DNA of 64,000 nt, from contig OZ245874.1 of NCBI GenBank assembly GCA_965229335.1, positions 434,001 through 498,000 of the forward strand, read 5' to 3'. Positions 18,638 through 27,092 of the stretch are shown piece after piece. The notes below the pieces were generated by a model that saw only the letters and a list, made by a program, of their open reading frames with translations, was not told the DNA's origin and did no database searches. The stretch comes from JAFKFH01 sp017307375 (GTDB taxonomy: Bacteria > Pseudomonadota > Alphaproteobacteria > Ferrovibrionales > Ferrovibrionaceae). The position numbers and the translations under genes are program-made. Positions within the stretch are counted from its first letter, which is position 1; each line of letters begins with the position of its first letter.

Positions 18638-20125
18638 TCAGCGGAAGGCGGTTTCGGAGAACGAGCGCAGCTTGCGGCTGTGCAGTTGCTCCAGCCCGCC
18701 GTCGCGCAGCATTTCCATCGCCCGCACGCCGATCTTCAGATGCTGGTCGACCGAGGCGCGGTAGAAGCGATCGGCCATGCCGGGCAGCTTGAGATGGCCG
18801 TGCATCGGCTTGTCGGAGACGCAGAGCAGCGTGCCGTAGGGCACGCGGAAGCGATAGCCGTTGGCCGCGATCGTCGCCGATTCCATGTCGAGCGCGATGG
18901 CGCGCGACAGGTTGAAGCGGGCGACCAGCTCGCGCTGTTCCTTCAGTTCCCAGTTGCGGTCGTCGACGGTCGCGACCGTGCCGGTGCGCATCAGCGCCTT
19001 CAGGGCATAGCCCGCCATGCCGGAAACCTCGGCCACCGCGTTTTCCAGCGCCTGCTGCACCTCGGCCAGCGCCGGTAGCGGCACCCAGGTCGGCAGCGCC
19101 TCGTCCAGCACATGGTCCTCGCGCACATAGGCATGGGCCAGCACGTAGTCGCCGAGCTTCTGGGTATCGCGCAAGCCCGCGCAATGGCCCAGCATCATCC
19201 AGGCATGCGGCCGCAGCACGGCGACATGGTCGGTGATGGTCTTGGCGTTCGACGGGCCGACGCCGATATTGATCACCGTGATGCCCGAGCCGTCGGCCCG
19301 CTTCAGGTGATAGGCCGGCATCTGCGGCAGGCGCGGCGGCCGCGCGCCCTGGACGAAGCTTGCCGGATCGGCGTCGAAGCGCGGGGTGATGACGTTGCCC
19401 GGCTCGACGAAGGCGACATAGCCGCGGGGATCCTCGGCCCGCATCAGGTCCTGGCCCAGGCGGACGAATTCGTCGACGTAGAACTGGTAGTTGGTGAACA
19501 GGACGAAGTCCTGGAAATGCTCGGCCGAGGTGGCGGTGTAGTGCTTCAGCCGGTGCAGCGACAGGTCGACGCGCGCGGCGGTGAACAGTGCCAGCGGCTG
19601 ACGCTCGGTCGGCGGCAGGAAGAAGGCGCCGTTGGCGATGGCATCGTCGAGCCCGGCCAGGTCGGGCAGGTCGAAGACGTCGCCGATGGTGGCGATGCGG
19701 GCGGGGTCGAGATCGCCCTCGACATGCATCGCATCCCCCAGGGCAAAGTGGATCGGGATCGGCCGGTTCGACAGCCCGATCTCGAGCGGCACGCCGTGAT
19801 AGTCGAGCAGGCGCGTGAACTGGTCGCGCCAATAGCCGGCGAACAGGTCGGGCCGGGTCAGGGTGGCGCGGTACGTACCGGGGCCGGGCACGAAGCCGTA
19901 GGCGAGCCGCGAATCGAGCCGGGTCAGCGTCGTCGTCGTCAGCTCGACATACGGATACCACGACCGGACGCGGGCACCCGTTGCCTCGCCCCGGGCATAG
20001 GCCTGGAAACGCCGGGTCAGATGCGCGATCTGGGCGTCATAGAGCGCGGTCACATGGGCGATGGCCGCGTCCGGGTCGGTGAAGGTCCGGGGTTGGACCG
20101 GGTCCAGGCGGTCGAACTCGATCAT
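18638..20125 (-). CDS. amn: AMP nucleosidase
   Basis: A 495-residue enzyme that hydrolyses AMP to adenine and ribose 5-phosphate, controlling the adenylate pool. The N-terminal half is AMN-specific (RSWYPYVELTTTT, NRPIPIHFALG, HYTATSAEHFQDFVLFTNYQFY). The C-terminal half has the nucleoside-phosphorylase fold (VINIGVGPSNAKTITDHVAVLRPHAWMM is the core region, then LDMESATIAANGYRFRVPYG and CVSDKPMHGHLKLPGMA). The length is as expected for family members. AAGGG precedes the start. The kinase-like gene follows after 3 bp. Confidence 0.93.
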   Translation of the reverse strand: MIEFDRLDPVQPRTFTDPDAAIAHVTALYDAQIAHLTRRFQAYARGEATGARVRSWYPYVELTTTTLTRLDSRLAYGFVPGPGTYRATLTRPDLFAGYWRDQFTRLLDYHGVPLEIGLSNRPIPIHFALGDAMHVEGDLDPARIATIGDVFDLPDLAGLDDAIANGAFFLPPTERQPLALFTAARVDLSLHRLKHYTATSAEHFQDFVLFTNYQFYVDEFVRLGQDLMRAEDPRGYVAFVEPGNVITPRFDADPASFVQGARPPRLPQMPAYHLKRADGSGITVINIGVGPSNAKTITDHVAVLRPHAWMMLGHCAGLRDTQKLGDYVLAHAYVREDHVLDEALPTWVPLPALAEVQQALENAVAEVSGMAGYALKALMRTGTVATVDDRNWELKEQRELVARFNLSRAIALDMESATIAANGYRFRVPYGTLLCVSDKPMHGHLKLPGMADRFYRASVDQHLKIGVRAMEMLRDGGLEQLHSRKLRSFSETAFR

Positions 20126-20128
20126 CGC

Positions 20129-21733
20129 TCATCCCTTCCGTTCGAGCACGGCGACGAAAAAGCCGTCGCAGCCGTGGCGTGCCGGGGTCAGCAGCAGCAT
20201 GTCGCCCTTGGCCGGCGGCGCCCCGCCGACCGTTTCGGCCCAGACCTCGGCGATCGGCCGCAGCGTGAAGTCGGGCTGGCGGGCCAGGAAGGCCGCCACC
20301 TGGTCCTCGTTCTCGGCCCGCAGCAGCGAGCAGGTGACGTAGACGACCCGCCCGCCCGGCGCCACCAGCCGCGCGGCATCGTCGAGCAGCCGCGACTGCG
20401 CCGCGGTCAGTTCGGGCAGGTCGGTCGGGGCCAGCCGCCAGCGGGCATCGGGCTTGCGCCGCCAGACGCCGGTGCCGGTGCAGGGCGCGTCGACCAGCAC
20501 GCGATCGGCCTCGCCGCCGTGGCGCTTGATCCATTTGCGGTCGAGTTCGCGGCATTCGGCATTGTGCACTCCGGCCCGGCGCAGCCGGGTGCGGGCCCGC
20601 GCCAGCCGGCCTTCCGAAATATCGAGGGCGACGAGGCGGCCGCGATTGGCCATCTGGCCCGCCATCGCCAGCGTCTTGCCGCCGGCCCCGGCGCAGAGAT
20701 CGACGACGAACTGGCCGGGCCGGGCATCGGCCAGCAGCGATGCGAGCTGCGAGCCCTCGTCCTGCGGCTCGACCAGCCCGTCGGCCAGCGCCTTGGCCGG
20801 GCCGATGTCGGTGCCGGGCTTCAGCCGCAGGCCCAGCGGCGAATAGGGCGTCGGTGCGGCCTCGAGCCTGTCCTGGGCCAGGCGATCGCGGGCCAGGTCG
20901 CGCTTGCCCGCCAGCGCGTTGACCCGCAGGTCCAGCGGGGCGGGGCGCAGCATCGCCTGCATCTCGGCTTCGAGATCGCGGCCGAAACGCTCGGCCAGTG
21001 CCGGTTCGAGCCAGGCGGGAATGCCGGCGCGCGTCGCCCCGGGCATGTCCGGGTGGTCGATCGTATGGTCGCCCAGCGCCTCGGCCAGCTTGCTCAGCTC
21101 CGGGTCCGGCCGGCGGACCTGGGCCAGCGCATCCTTGGGCTTGCGCTTGCGCACCAGGATCTGCATGGCGACCAGCCGGGCCTGGTCGGTCGGCGGCAGG
21201 CCGCGCCCGGCGCGGTCGATCCACCAGTCCAGGCCGGCGCGGTAGCGCATGACGTCGTCGACCATGCGCTCGATCTGCGCGCGCTCCTGGCCGTCGACAT
21301 GCGGCCGGCCGCGGAACCAGTCGTTCTTGGCCTTGTCGGCCGTCGCCCGGCCATAGGACATCGCGTCCAGCACGTCGAGGGCATGGGCAAAGCGCCGCGA
21401 GGCGGCGCCGGCCTGGGGCCGGCGGGCGGCGGCGTCGCGCTCGGCCTGCTCGCGCACCTTGCGGCCGGCGCGCTGGCGCGGCGCGCGTTCGGCGGCGTCG
21501 GCGGCCGGTTTCTGCCGCTCTTCGGCCGGGCCGTCGTCGCGACGGGTGCGGTTGGCGCGGGCCTCGTCGAAATCGGCCTTGCGGGCCAGGTTGCGCGGCC
21601 GTTCGCCGGGGCGCGGCTTGCGCGCCTCCGGCGCCTTGGCGGCGGTCGTCCGGTCGGCCGGGCCCTTCTTGCCGCCGGGGGGCTTGCCCCCTGCGGTGCC
21701 GCGGCCGCTGCGCGGGGGGCGTCGCTCGTCCAT
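20129..21733 (-). CDS. rsmB: RsmB/NOP family RNA (cytosine-5) methyltransferase with basic N-terminal extension
   Basis: A 534-residue protein. The first ~110 residues are a low-complexity, Arg/Lys/Ala/Pro-rich extension. Then comes a NusB-like/PUA-less N-domain, and from about residue 310 the SAM-dependent Rossmann domain: VDLCAGAGGKTLAMA, VLVDAPCTGTGVWRRKPDARW (motif IV Cys) and VVYVTCSLLRAEN (motif VI catalytic Cys). Both Cys of the RsmB/NOP2 mechanism are present. Methylation of 16S rRNA C967 is the classic RsmB activity; other m5C sites are possible. AAGGAG precedes the chosen start at 21733. It is transcribed upstream of amn. Confidence 0.85.
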   Translation of the reverse strand: MDERRPPRSGRGTAGGKPPGGKKGPADRTTAAKAPEARKPRPGERPRNLARKADFDEARANRTRRDDGPAEERQKPAADAAERAPRQRAGRKVREQAERDAAARRPQAGAASRRFAHALDVLDAMSYGRATADKAKNDWFRGRPHVDGQERAQIERMVDDVMRYRAGLDWWIDRAGRGLPPTDQARLVAMQILVRKRKPKDALAQVRRPDPELSKLAEALGDHTIDHPDMPGATRAGIPAWLEPALAERFGRDLEAEMQAMLRPAPLDLRVNALAGKRDLARDRLAQDRLEAAPTPYSPLGLRLKPGTDIGPAKALADGLVEPQDEGSQLASLLADARPGQFVVDLCAGAGGKTLAMAGQMANRGRLVALDISEGRLARARTRLRRAGVHNAECRELDRKWIKRHGGEADRVLVDAPCTGTGVWRRKPDARWRLAPTDLPELTAAQSRLLDDAARLVAPGGRVVYVTCSLLRAENEDQVAAFLARQPDFTLRPIAEVWAETVGGAPPAKGDMLLLTPARHGCDGFFVAVLERKG

Positions 21734-21860
21734 GGTCGCCTGCTCCTTCAGAATCCTGTCCCCAGTGCCTAGACCAATACCGGCGGCGGGGAAAGCCCGA
21801 TTGACAGGGCTAAGGGGGCGGCTAAAGTCCGCCCCCTGTATCGGACGGAGGACAAGACCC

Positions 21861-22694
21861 GTGAGCCTGCAAGCGACGATCGAGGCCGCCTGGGACGCGC
21901 GCGACGGTATCAATGTTGCGACCAAGGGCGAGGTGCGCGACGCGGTCGAGGCCGCGCTGGACGCGCTCGATCGCGGCGAGAAACGCGTCGCCGAGAAGGT
22001 CGACGGCGCCTGGGTCGTCAACCAGTGGCTCAAGAAGGCGGTGCTGCTGTCCTTCCGCCTCAACGACATGGCCCCGATCCCGGGCGGCCCGGGCGGGTCG
22101 ACCTGGTTCGACAAGGTGGCCTCGAAGTTCGAGGGCTGGGGCGACAACCAGTTCCGCGCCGCCGGCTTCCGCGCCGTGCCCGGCGCGATCGTGCGCCGCT
22201 CGGCCCATATCGCGCCGGGCGTGATCCTGATGCCGTCCTTCGTCAATCTCGGCGCCTTTGTCGATTCCGGCACCATGGTCGACACCTGGGCGACCGTCGG
22301 GTCCTGCGCCCAGATCGGCAAGAACGTCCATATCTCGGGCGGCGCCGGCATCGGCGGCGTGCTCGAACCGCTGCAGGCCGGGCCGGTGGTGATCGAGGAC
22401 AACTGCTTCATCGGCGCCCGCTCGGAAGTGGTCGAGGGCGTGCTGGTCGAGGAAGGCTCGGTCCTGTCGATGGGCGTGTTCATCGGCGCCTCGACCAAGA
22501 TCGTCGATCGCCATACCGGCGAGGTGTTCGTCGGCCGCGTGCCGGCCTATTCGGTGGTCGTGCCGGGCGCGCTGCCGGGCAAGCCGCTGCCGGACGGCAG
22601 CCCCGGCCCGTCGCTCTACTGTGCCGTGATCATCAAGCGGGTCGATGCCCAGACCCGGTCGAAGACCGGCATCAACGAGCTGCTGCGCGACTGA
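21861..22694 (+). CDS. dapD: 2,3,4,5-tetrahydropyridine-2,6-dicarboxylate N-succinyltransferase
   Basis: A 277-residue enzyme of lysine/diaminopimelate synthesis that transfers succinyl from succinyl-CoA to tetrahydrodipicolinate. After a helical N-domain comes the left-handed beta-helix of hexapeptide repeats (about residues 105-230), including FVNLGAFVDSGTMVDTWATV and GGVLEPLQAGPVVIEDNCFIG. The GTG start at 21861 is set by GGAGG nine bases upstream and agrees with family length. dapE follows after 22 bp, so the two succinyl-branch steps are co-expressed. Confidence 0.97.
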   Translation: MSLQATIEAAWDARDGINVATKGEVRDAVEAALDALDRGEKRVAEKVDGAWVVNQWLKKAVLLSFRLNDMAPIPGGPGGSTWFDKVASKFEGWGDNQFRAAGFRAVPGAIVRRSAHIAPGVILMPSFVNLGAFVDSGTMVDTWATVGSCAQIGKNVHISGGAGIGGVLEPLQAGPVVIEDNCFIGARSEVVEGVLVEEGSVLSMGVFIGASTKIVDRHTGEVFVGRVPAYSVVVPGALPGKPLPDGSPGPSLYCAVIIKRVDAQTRSKTGINELLRD

Positions 22695-22716
22695 TTTTTT
22701 CCCAGAGGTGACGGCG

Positions 22717-23877
22717 ATGGATCAGGTGATCGACCCGGTCGAACTGGCGCGGGACCTGATCCGCTGCCCCTCGGTGACGCCAGCCGATGCCGGCGCGCTC
22801 GACGTGCTGCAGGCCCGGCTCGAAGGCCTGGGCTTTGCCTGCCACCGGCTGAAGTTCCAGACGCCGGGCGAACCCGAGATCGACAATCTTTATGCCCGGC
22901 TGGGCGGCGCGGGCCGCAATTTCTGCTTTGCCGGCCATACCGACGTCGTGCCGGTCGGCCGGCGCGAGGGCTGGACCGTCGAACCCTTCGCCGCCGAGAT
23001 CCATGACGGCTGGCTCTACGGCCGGGGCGCGGCCGACATGAAGGGGGCGATCGCCGCCTTCACCGCGGCCGTCGCCGGCTTCAAGGCGCGCCATCCGGGC
23101 GGGCTGCCCGGCTCGATCAGCCTGCTGATCACCGGCGACGAGGAAGCCAGGGCGGTCGACGGCACCGTCCGCGTCCTCGACTGGCTGAAGGAACGGGGCG
23201 AGCGCCTCGACGTCGCCCTGGTCGGCGAACCGACCAACCCGCAGGAACTCGGCCAGATGATGAAGATCGGCCGGCGCGGCTCGCTGACCGGCTATCTGAC
23301 GGTGCAGGGCGTGCAGGGGCATGTCGGCTACCCGCATCTCGCCGACAACCCGATCCCCCGGCTGCTCGCCACCCTGTCGGCGCTGGACGGCCGGGTGCTC
23401 GACCGCGGCAACGCGCATTTCGAAGCCTCCAACCTCGAGATCACCACGATCGACTGCGGCAATGCCGCGACCAACGTGGTGCCGGCCGAGGCGCGCGCCA
23501 CCTTCAACATCCGCTTCTCGACCGAGCAGACCTCGGCCGGGCTGAAGGCCTGGATCACCGAGACCTGCGCGGCGCTGGCCGGCAATCACGACCTGCGCCT
23601 CGAGGTCGGGGCCGAGCCGTTCTTCACCGAGCCGGGGCCGTTCACCGCGGCGGTGGCCGGGGCGATCGCCGAGGCGCTGGGCCGCACCCCGGAACTGTCG
23701 ACCACCGGCGGCACCTCGGACGCCCGCTTCATCACCCGCCATTGCCCGGTCGTCGAATTCGGCCTGGTCGGCCAGACCATGCACAAGACCGACGAGCGGG
23801 TGCCGGTGGCCGACATCGTCGCGCTGTCCCGTGCCTACGGCCTGATCCTCGATCGCTATTTCGCGCAAGGGTCGTGA
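22717..23877 (+). CDS. dapE: Succinyl-diaminopimelate desuccinylase
   Basis: A 386-residue M20 family zinc hydrolase that removes succinate from N-succinyl-LL-diaminopimelate. It shows the metal motifs FAGHTDVVP and ITGDEEARAVDGT (catalytic Glu-Glu), plus GRGAADMKG and the C-terminal GGTSDARF and EFGLVGQTMHKTDERV. The start ATG at 22717 follows AGAGGTG. It lies downstream of dapD, and the next gene begins one base after its stop. Confidence 0.96.
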   Translation: MDQVIDPVELARDLIRCPSVTPADAGALDVLQARLEGLGFACHRLKFQTPGEPEIDNLYARLGGAGRNFCFAGHTDVVPVGRREGWTVEPFAAEIHDGWLYGRGAADMKGAIAAFTAAVAGFKARHPGGLPGSISLLITGDEEARAVDGTVRVLDWLKERGERLDVALVGEPTNPQELGQMMKIGRRGSLTGYLTVQGVQGHVGYPHLADNPIPRLLATLSALDGRVLDRGNAHFEASNLEITTIDCGNAATNVVPAEARATFNIRFSTEQTSAGLKAWITETCAALAGNHDLRLEVGAEPFFTEPGPFTAAVAGAIAEALGRTPELSTTGGTSDARFITRHCPVVEFGLVGQTMHKTDERVPVADIVALSRAYGLILDRYFAQGS

Positions 23878-23878
23878 C

Positions 23879-24427
23879 TTGATCGGCTACCTCGCCGCGT
23901 CGCTGACCGGCGCCTGGCGGCTGGCACGGCTGAAACCGGACGGCTTCGCCTGGTTCGACCTGTCGGCCGACGGCTTCTGGCGCTCGTTCCTGGCCATGCC
24001 GGTGGCCGCGCCGCTGTTCCTCGGCTTCGTCGCCGCCCAGGTCGGCGGCGGCCCGCTCGATGCCGGCACCCTGGTCGTCCAGCTGTTCAGCTATCTCGTC
24101 GTCTGGTGCCTGTTCCTCGGGCTGATGGTGCCGTTCGCCCGCTTCTTCGGGCTGGGGCCGGGCTACGTGCCGTTCGTGGTCGCCTACAACTGGGCCCAGG
24201 TCCTGATGCTGATGCTGTTCCTGCCGCTGACGCTGCTGCGCGCGGCCGGCGTCATGCCCGGGCTGATGAACGTCGTGATCGTGCTGCTGATGGCGTTCGG
24301 CATGGTCTATGTCGGCGTGCTGGCCCGGTTCGGCCTGCGCGCCGACTGGCCGCAGACCGTCGCCGTGGTGCTGATCGAGATGGTCACGTCCTACGCGATT
24401 CCGGAACTGGTCGACGCCATCTTCTAG
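23879..24427 (+). CDS. Integral membrane protein of unknown function (Yip1-like topology)
   Basis: A 182-residue protein starting at TTG two bases past the dapE stop; no other start fits. It has about five hydrophobic segments (near residues 37-54, 63-83, 95-115, 122-140 and 158-175). There is no recognised catalytic motif. The arrangement of helices and length resemble small Yip1-like membrane proteins, but no family is claimed. The tight spacing suggests co-transcription with dapDE. A hairpin that includes its stop codon may end the transcript. Confidence 0.7.
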   Translation: MIGYLAASLTGAWRLARLKPDGFAWFDLSADGFWRSFLAMPVAAPLFLGFVAAQVGGGPLDAGTLVVQLFSYLVVWCLFLGLMVPFARFFGLGPGYVPFVVAYNWAQVLMLMLFLPLTLLRAAGVMPGLMNVVIVLLMAFGMVYVGVLARFGLRADWPQTVAVVLIEMVTSYAIPELVDAIF

Positions 24428-24448
24428 GCGGTGCGGCAAACCGCCTAG
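24424..24448 (+). terminator. Hairpin at the end of the dapDE-membrane protein operon
   Basis: CTAGGCGGT and ACCGCCTAG form a perfect 9-bp stem around the loop GCGGCAA; the TAG stop of the membrane protein gene is inside the stem. No T-run follows, so intrinsic termination is uncertain, but the hairpin clearly marks the operon end. Confidence 0.45.
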
Positions 24449-24499
24449 GCGAACGCGGGCCGGGGCTGGTATCATCGGGGGGTCAGCAGAGGCATTTCG

Positions 24500-25561
24500 A
24501 TGACCGAATCCGCGACCAATGCCGTCCAGCGCAAGCTGACCACCCTGTTCTGCGCCGACGTCAAGGGCTACAGCGAACTGATGGGCCGCGACGAGGAAGG
24601 CACGCTCGCCCGCCTCAAGGCCTACCGCCAGGCGATGATCGGGCTGATCAGCCGCCATCACGGCCGCACCATCAATACCTGGGGCGACGGACTGCTGGCC
24701 GAATTCGCCAGCCCGGTCGAGGCGGTGACCTGCGCGGCCGAGGTACAGCGCGAGCTGCGCTCGCGCAACGAGGCCGAGACCGGCCAGCCGGCGATGCTGT
24801 TCCGCATCGGCATCAATCTCGGCGACGTCATGGTCGACGGCGACGATCTCTATGGCGAGGGCGTCAACGTCGCCGCGCGGCTGGAGGCGCAGGCAGAGCC
24901 CGGCGGCATCGCCATCTCGCGCACCGTCTACGACCAGGTCCGCAACAAGCTCGGCCTCGGCTTCGAATTCGTCGGCGAGCGCGAGGTCAAGAACATCGCC
25001 GACAAGGTCGAGGTCTACCGCGTCGTCCTCGATGCCGAGGGCCGGGCCCAGGCTCAACCCCACGACCAGAAGCCCTACCGGCCGGCGGCCCCGCCGCCGC
25101 GGCCGGCCGAGGCGGCCGCGGCGCCCGAGGTGATGGACCGCCTGGCCTGGCAGCGCCGCATCTGGATGCGGCGGGCCTGGCAGGGCGGCACGCTGATCGT
25201 GTTCCTGCTGGCGATCAACCTGATCACCAATCCCAATCGCCTGTGGGTGGTCTGGCCGGCGCTGGGCATCGCCCTGACGCTGGCCTGGTCGTGGCTGCAC
25301 CGCGTCGGCTTCCCGGGCCGCGAGGTCCAGGCACCGGTCGGCGCGATCCGCATCAACGGCAACCACCGCTTCACCGAGGATTGCTGCTTCAGCGGCCGGA
25401 TCAAGGGCAACGTGTCGGTCGATCCCGGCATCACCGTGCAGTTCTTCGGCCGCATCGACGGCAATATCGAACTCAGCCCCGGCGCGGTGTTCGAGATGCA
25501 CGGCCGCCTCGGCGGCACGGTGATCGACAACGGCGGTTCGTTCCGGCCGATTTCGGGCTAG
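24500..25561 (+). CDS. Class III adenylate/guanylate cyclase fused to a two-helix membrane domain and a bactofilin-like C-terminus
   Basis: A 353-residue protein. Residues 10-180 are a class III nucleotide cyclase domain with both metal Asp residues (FCADVKGYSELM at D20 and WGDGLLAEF at D63) and GVNVAARLEA. Residues 190-210 are a Pro/Ala linker. Residues ~217-270 form a 2TM-type domain with two helices (TLIVFLLAINLI and VWPALGIALTLAW). Residues ~280-353 are a Gly-rich repeat (GRIKGNVSVDPGITVQFFG, GRIDGNIELSPGAVFEMHG, GRLGGTVIDNGGSF) of the polymer-forming, bactofilin-like beta-helix type. It would make cAMP or cGMP at the inner membrane face. The order cyclase-2TM-beta-helix is unusual. Confidence 0.82.
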   Translation: MTESATNAVQRKLTTLFCADVKGYSELMGRDEEGTLARLKAYRQAMIGLISRHHGRTINTWGDGLLAEFASPVEAVTCAAEVQRELRSRNEAETGQPAMLFRIGINLGDVMVDGDDLYGEGVNVAARLEAQAEPGGIAISRTVYDQVRNKLGLGFEFVGEREVKNIADKVEVYRVVLDAEGRAQAQPHDQKPYRPAAPPPRPAEAAAAPEVMDRLAWQRRIWMRRAWQGGTLIVFLLAINLITNPNRLWVVWPALGIALTLAWSWLHRVGFPGREVQAPVGAIRINGNHRFTEDCCFSGRIKGNVSVDPGITVQFFGRIDGNIELSPGAVFEMHGRLGGTVIDNGGSFRPISG

Positions 25562-25562
25562 A

Positions 25563-25919
25563 TTAGACCCGCTCGCGCCGGTCCGGGTCGCTGTCCGGTT
25601 CGCCGATCTCGTTGAAATTCGTGATCTCGACCGTGCCCCCATCCGGAAAGCGGGCAATGATCTGCAATTGGCCGCCCATGGCCTCGATATAGCTGCGCAG
25701 GTTCGAGACGTAGACGTCGGCGCGTCTTTCCAGCTTCGCGATGGAAGGCTGCCCGACCGCGAGCGTGCGGGCCAGCTGTGCCTGGGTGATCTGGCGTGCC
25801 TGACGCAATTCATGCAGGGCCATCTCGGCGCGCAACGCCTGCTTCTTCTCGTCGATCCGGGCGCGCTGCTCGGGCGTGAAATGCCGCGTCAGTTCGCCGA
25901 AAGGGCGGTGTCCGGCCAT
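25563..25919 (-). CDS. higA: XRE family antitoxin (HigA-like)
   Basis: A 118-residue DNA-binding protein with a Cro/C1-type helix-turn-helix at about residues 47-75 (ITQAQLARTLAVGQPSIAKLE) followed by a C-terminal dimer/toxin-binding part (VYVSNLRSYIEAMGGQLQIIARFPDG). The ATG at 25919 overlaps the upstream toxin stop as ATGA, the reversed toxin-first order typical of higBA. It should bind and neutralise the toxin and repress the operon. Confidence 0.85.
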   Translation of the reverse strand: MAGHRPFGELTRHFTPEQRARIDEKKQALRAEMALHELRQARQITQAQLARTLAVGQPSIAKLERRADVYVSNLRSYIEAMGGQLQIIARFPDGGTVEITNFNEIGEPDSDPDRRERV

Positions 25920-26278
25920 CAGATCAGTCCTTCCCGCCGAAGTTCGGCGATGTAGTCGTCGTAGAGTCCGTCGGCGATCGGGATCAGGCGCTGGTAGAAC
26001 CTGTCGTCGCCTGTCTTGTCGCCGCCGATCAGCAGAATGGCCGTCCGGCGGGGATCGAAGGCATAGAAGATCCTGATCGGCCGTCCGCCGCTTTGCACCC
26101 GCAACTCGCGCATATGAGGATGGCGCGAGCCGTTTAGGCCCGAGCTGTGGGGATGCCGCAATGTCGGCCCATGCTCGGCGAGCAGTTCGACGCTGGCGGT
26201 TACATCCTCGCGCTCGGCTTCGCGAAGATTTCCCCACCAAGCGGCGAACTCGTCGGTGTTCTCGACTTCCCAGGACAT
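25919..26278 (-). CDS. higB: RelE/HigB-like toxin (phage Gp49-type)
   Basis: A 119-residue protein of the RelE/ParE-fold HigB/Gp49 family: EVENTDEFAAWWGNL, LRHPHSSGLNGSRHPHMREL, RIFYAFDPRRTAILLIGGDK and FYQRLIPIADGLYDDY. Such toxins cleave mRNA on the ribosome. It is translationally coupled to the XRE antitoxin gene through ATGA. An A+T-richer promoter region with TATATG-like bases lies just upstream. The local cargo character suggests lateral transfer, but the pair is intact. Confidence 0.85.
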   Translation of the reverse strand: MSWEVENTDEFAAWWGNLREAEREDVTASVELLAEHGPTLRHPHSSGLNGSRHPHMRELRVQSGGRPIRIFYAFDPRRTAILLIGGDKTGDDRFYQRLIPIADGLYDDYIAELRREGLI

Positions 26279-26344
26279 CGCCGCCCCCCGGACATCGCCA
26301 CGAATATATGCACTCGACGGAATATTGTCAAACGACTTCCAGCG

Positions 26345-27085
26345 TCAGGGGTAGTCGACCCGCGTCAGGTAGAGCCCTTCCGGCGGCGCATTCGGGCCGG
26401 CGGCCTGGCGGTCGCGCGCGTCGCGCGCGGCGGCGAGGTCGGCCGCCGTCCAGCGGCCCTCGCCGACCAGCTTCAGCGAACCGGTCATCGCGCGGACCTG
26501 ATTGTGCAGGAACGACCGCGCGGTGGTCTCGACCACGATCCCCTCGCCGTCGCGCCTCACGGTCAGCGCGTCGAGGGTCTTGACCGGCGACTTCGCCTGG
26601 CACTGGGCGGCGCGGAAGCTGGAGAAATCGTGGCGGCCGACCAGCAGTTGCGCGGCCCCGTGCATCGCCTCGGCGTCGAGCGGCTTGGGCACCCACCAGA
26701 CCCGCCCGCGCTCCAGCACCGGCGGGCTGCGGCGGTTGAGGATGCGATAGCGGTAGTGGCGGCGTTCGGCCGAGAAGCGGGCGTGGAAATCGGCCGCGGC
26801 CTCGGCGGCTTCGACCACCACGACCGGGGCGGGGCGCAGGTGGAAGTTCACCGCGTCGCGCAGCTTGTCGGCCGGCACCGCGCGCTCGAGGTCGAGATGG
26901 GCGACCTGGCCGGTCGCATGGACCCCGGCATCGGTGCGGCCGGCGCCGGTGACCTCGGCATCCTCGTCGCAGAACAGCTTGACCGCGCGCTGCAGCGCCC
27001 CCTGGACCGAGGCGCCGTTCTCCTGCCGCTGCCAGCCGACGAAGGCGGTGCCGTCATACTCGATCAGCAGGCGATAGCGCGGCAT
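26345..27085 (-). CDS. truA: tRNA pseudouridine(38-40) synthase
   Basis: A 246-residue enzyme isomerising uridines 38-40 in the tRNA anticodon arm. It has the family N-terminus RYRLLIEYDGTAFVGWQRQ, the catalytic Asp in GAGRTDAGVHATGQ, HYRYRIL and the Cys/His-free C-terminal FLHNQVRAMTGSL block. The ATG at 27085 starts the first strand and is preceded by TGAGG; upstream in-frame codons are not conserved. It follows the MOSC gene by 7 bp. Confidence 0.95.
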   Translation of the reverse strand: MPRYRLLIEYDGTAFVGWQRQENGASVQGALQRAVKLFCDEDAEVTGAGRTDAGVHATGQVAHLDLERAVPADKLRDAVNFHLRPAPVVVVEAAEAAADFHARFSAERRHYRYRILNRRSPPVLERGRVWWVPKPLDAEAMHGAAQLLVGRHDFSSFRAAQCQAKSPVKTLDALTVRRDGEGIVVETTARSFLHNQVRAMTGSLKLVGEGRWTAADLAAARDARDRQAAGPNAPPEGLYLTRVDYP

Positions 27086-27092
27086 CGCCGCC

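Noticed and set aside
19112..21772. Plus-strand open frame of 886 codons opposite amn and rsmB
   Set aside because: Spans two real genes on the other strand and shows only codon-mirror composition.
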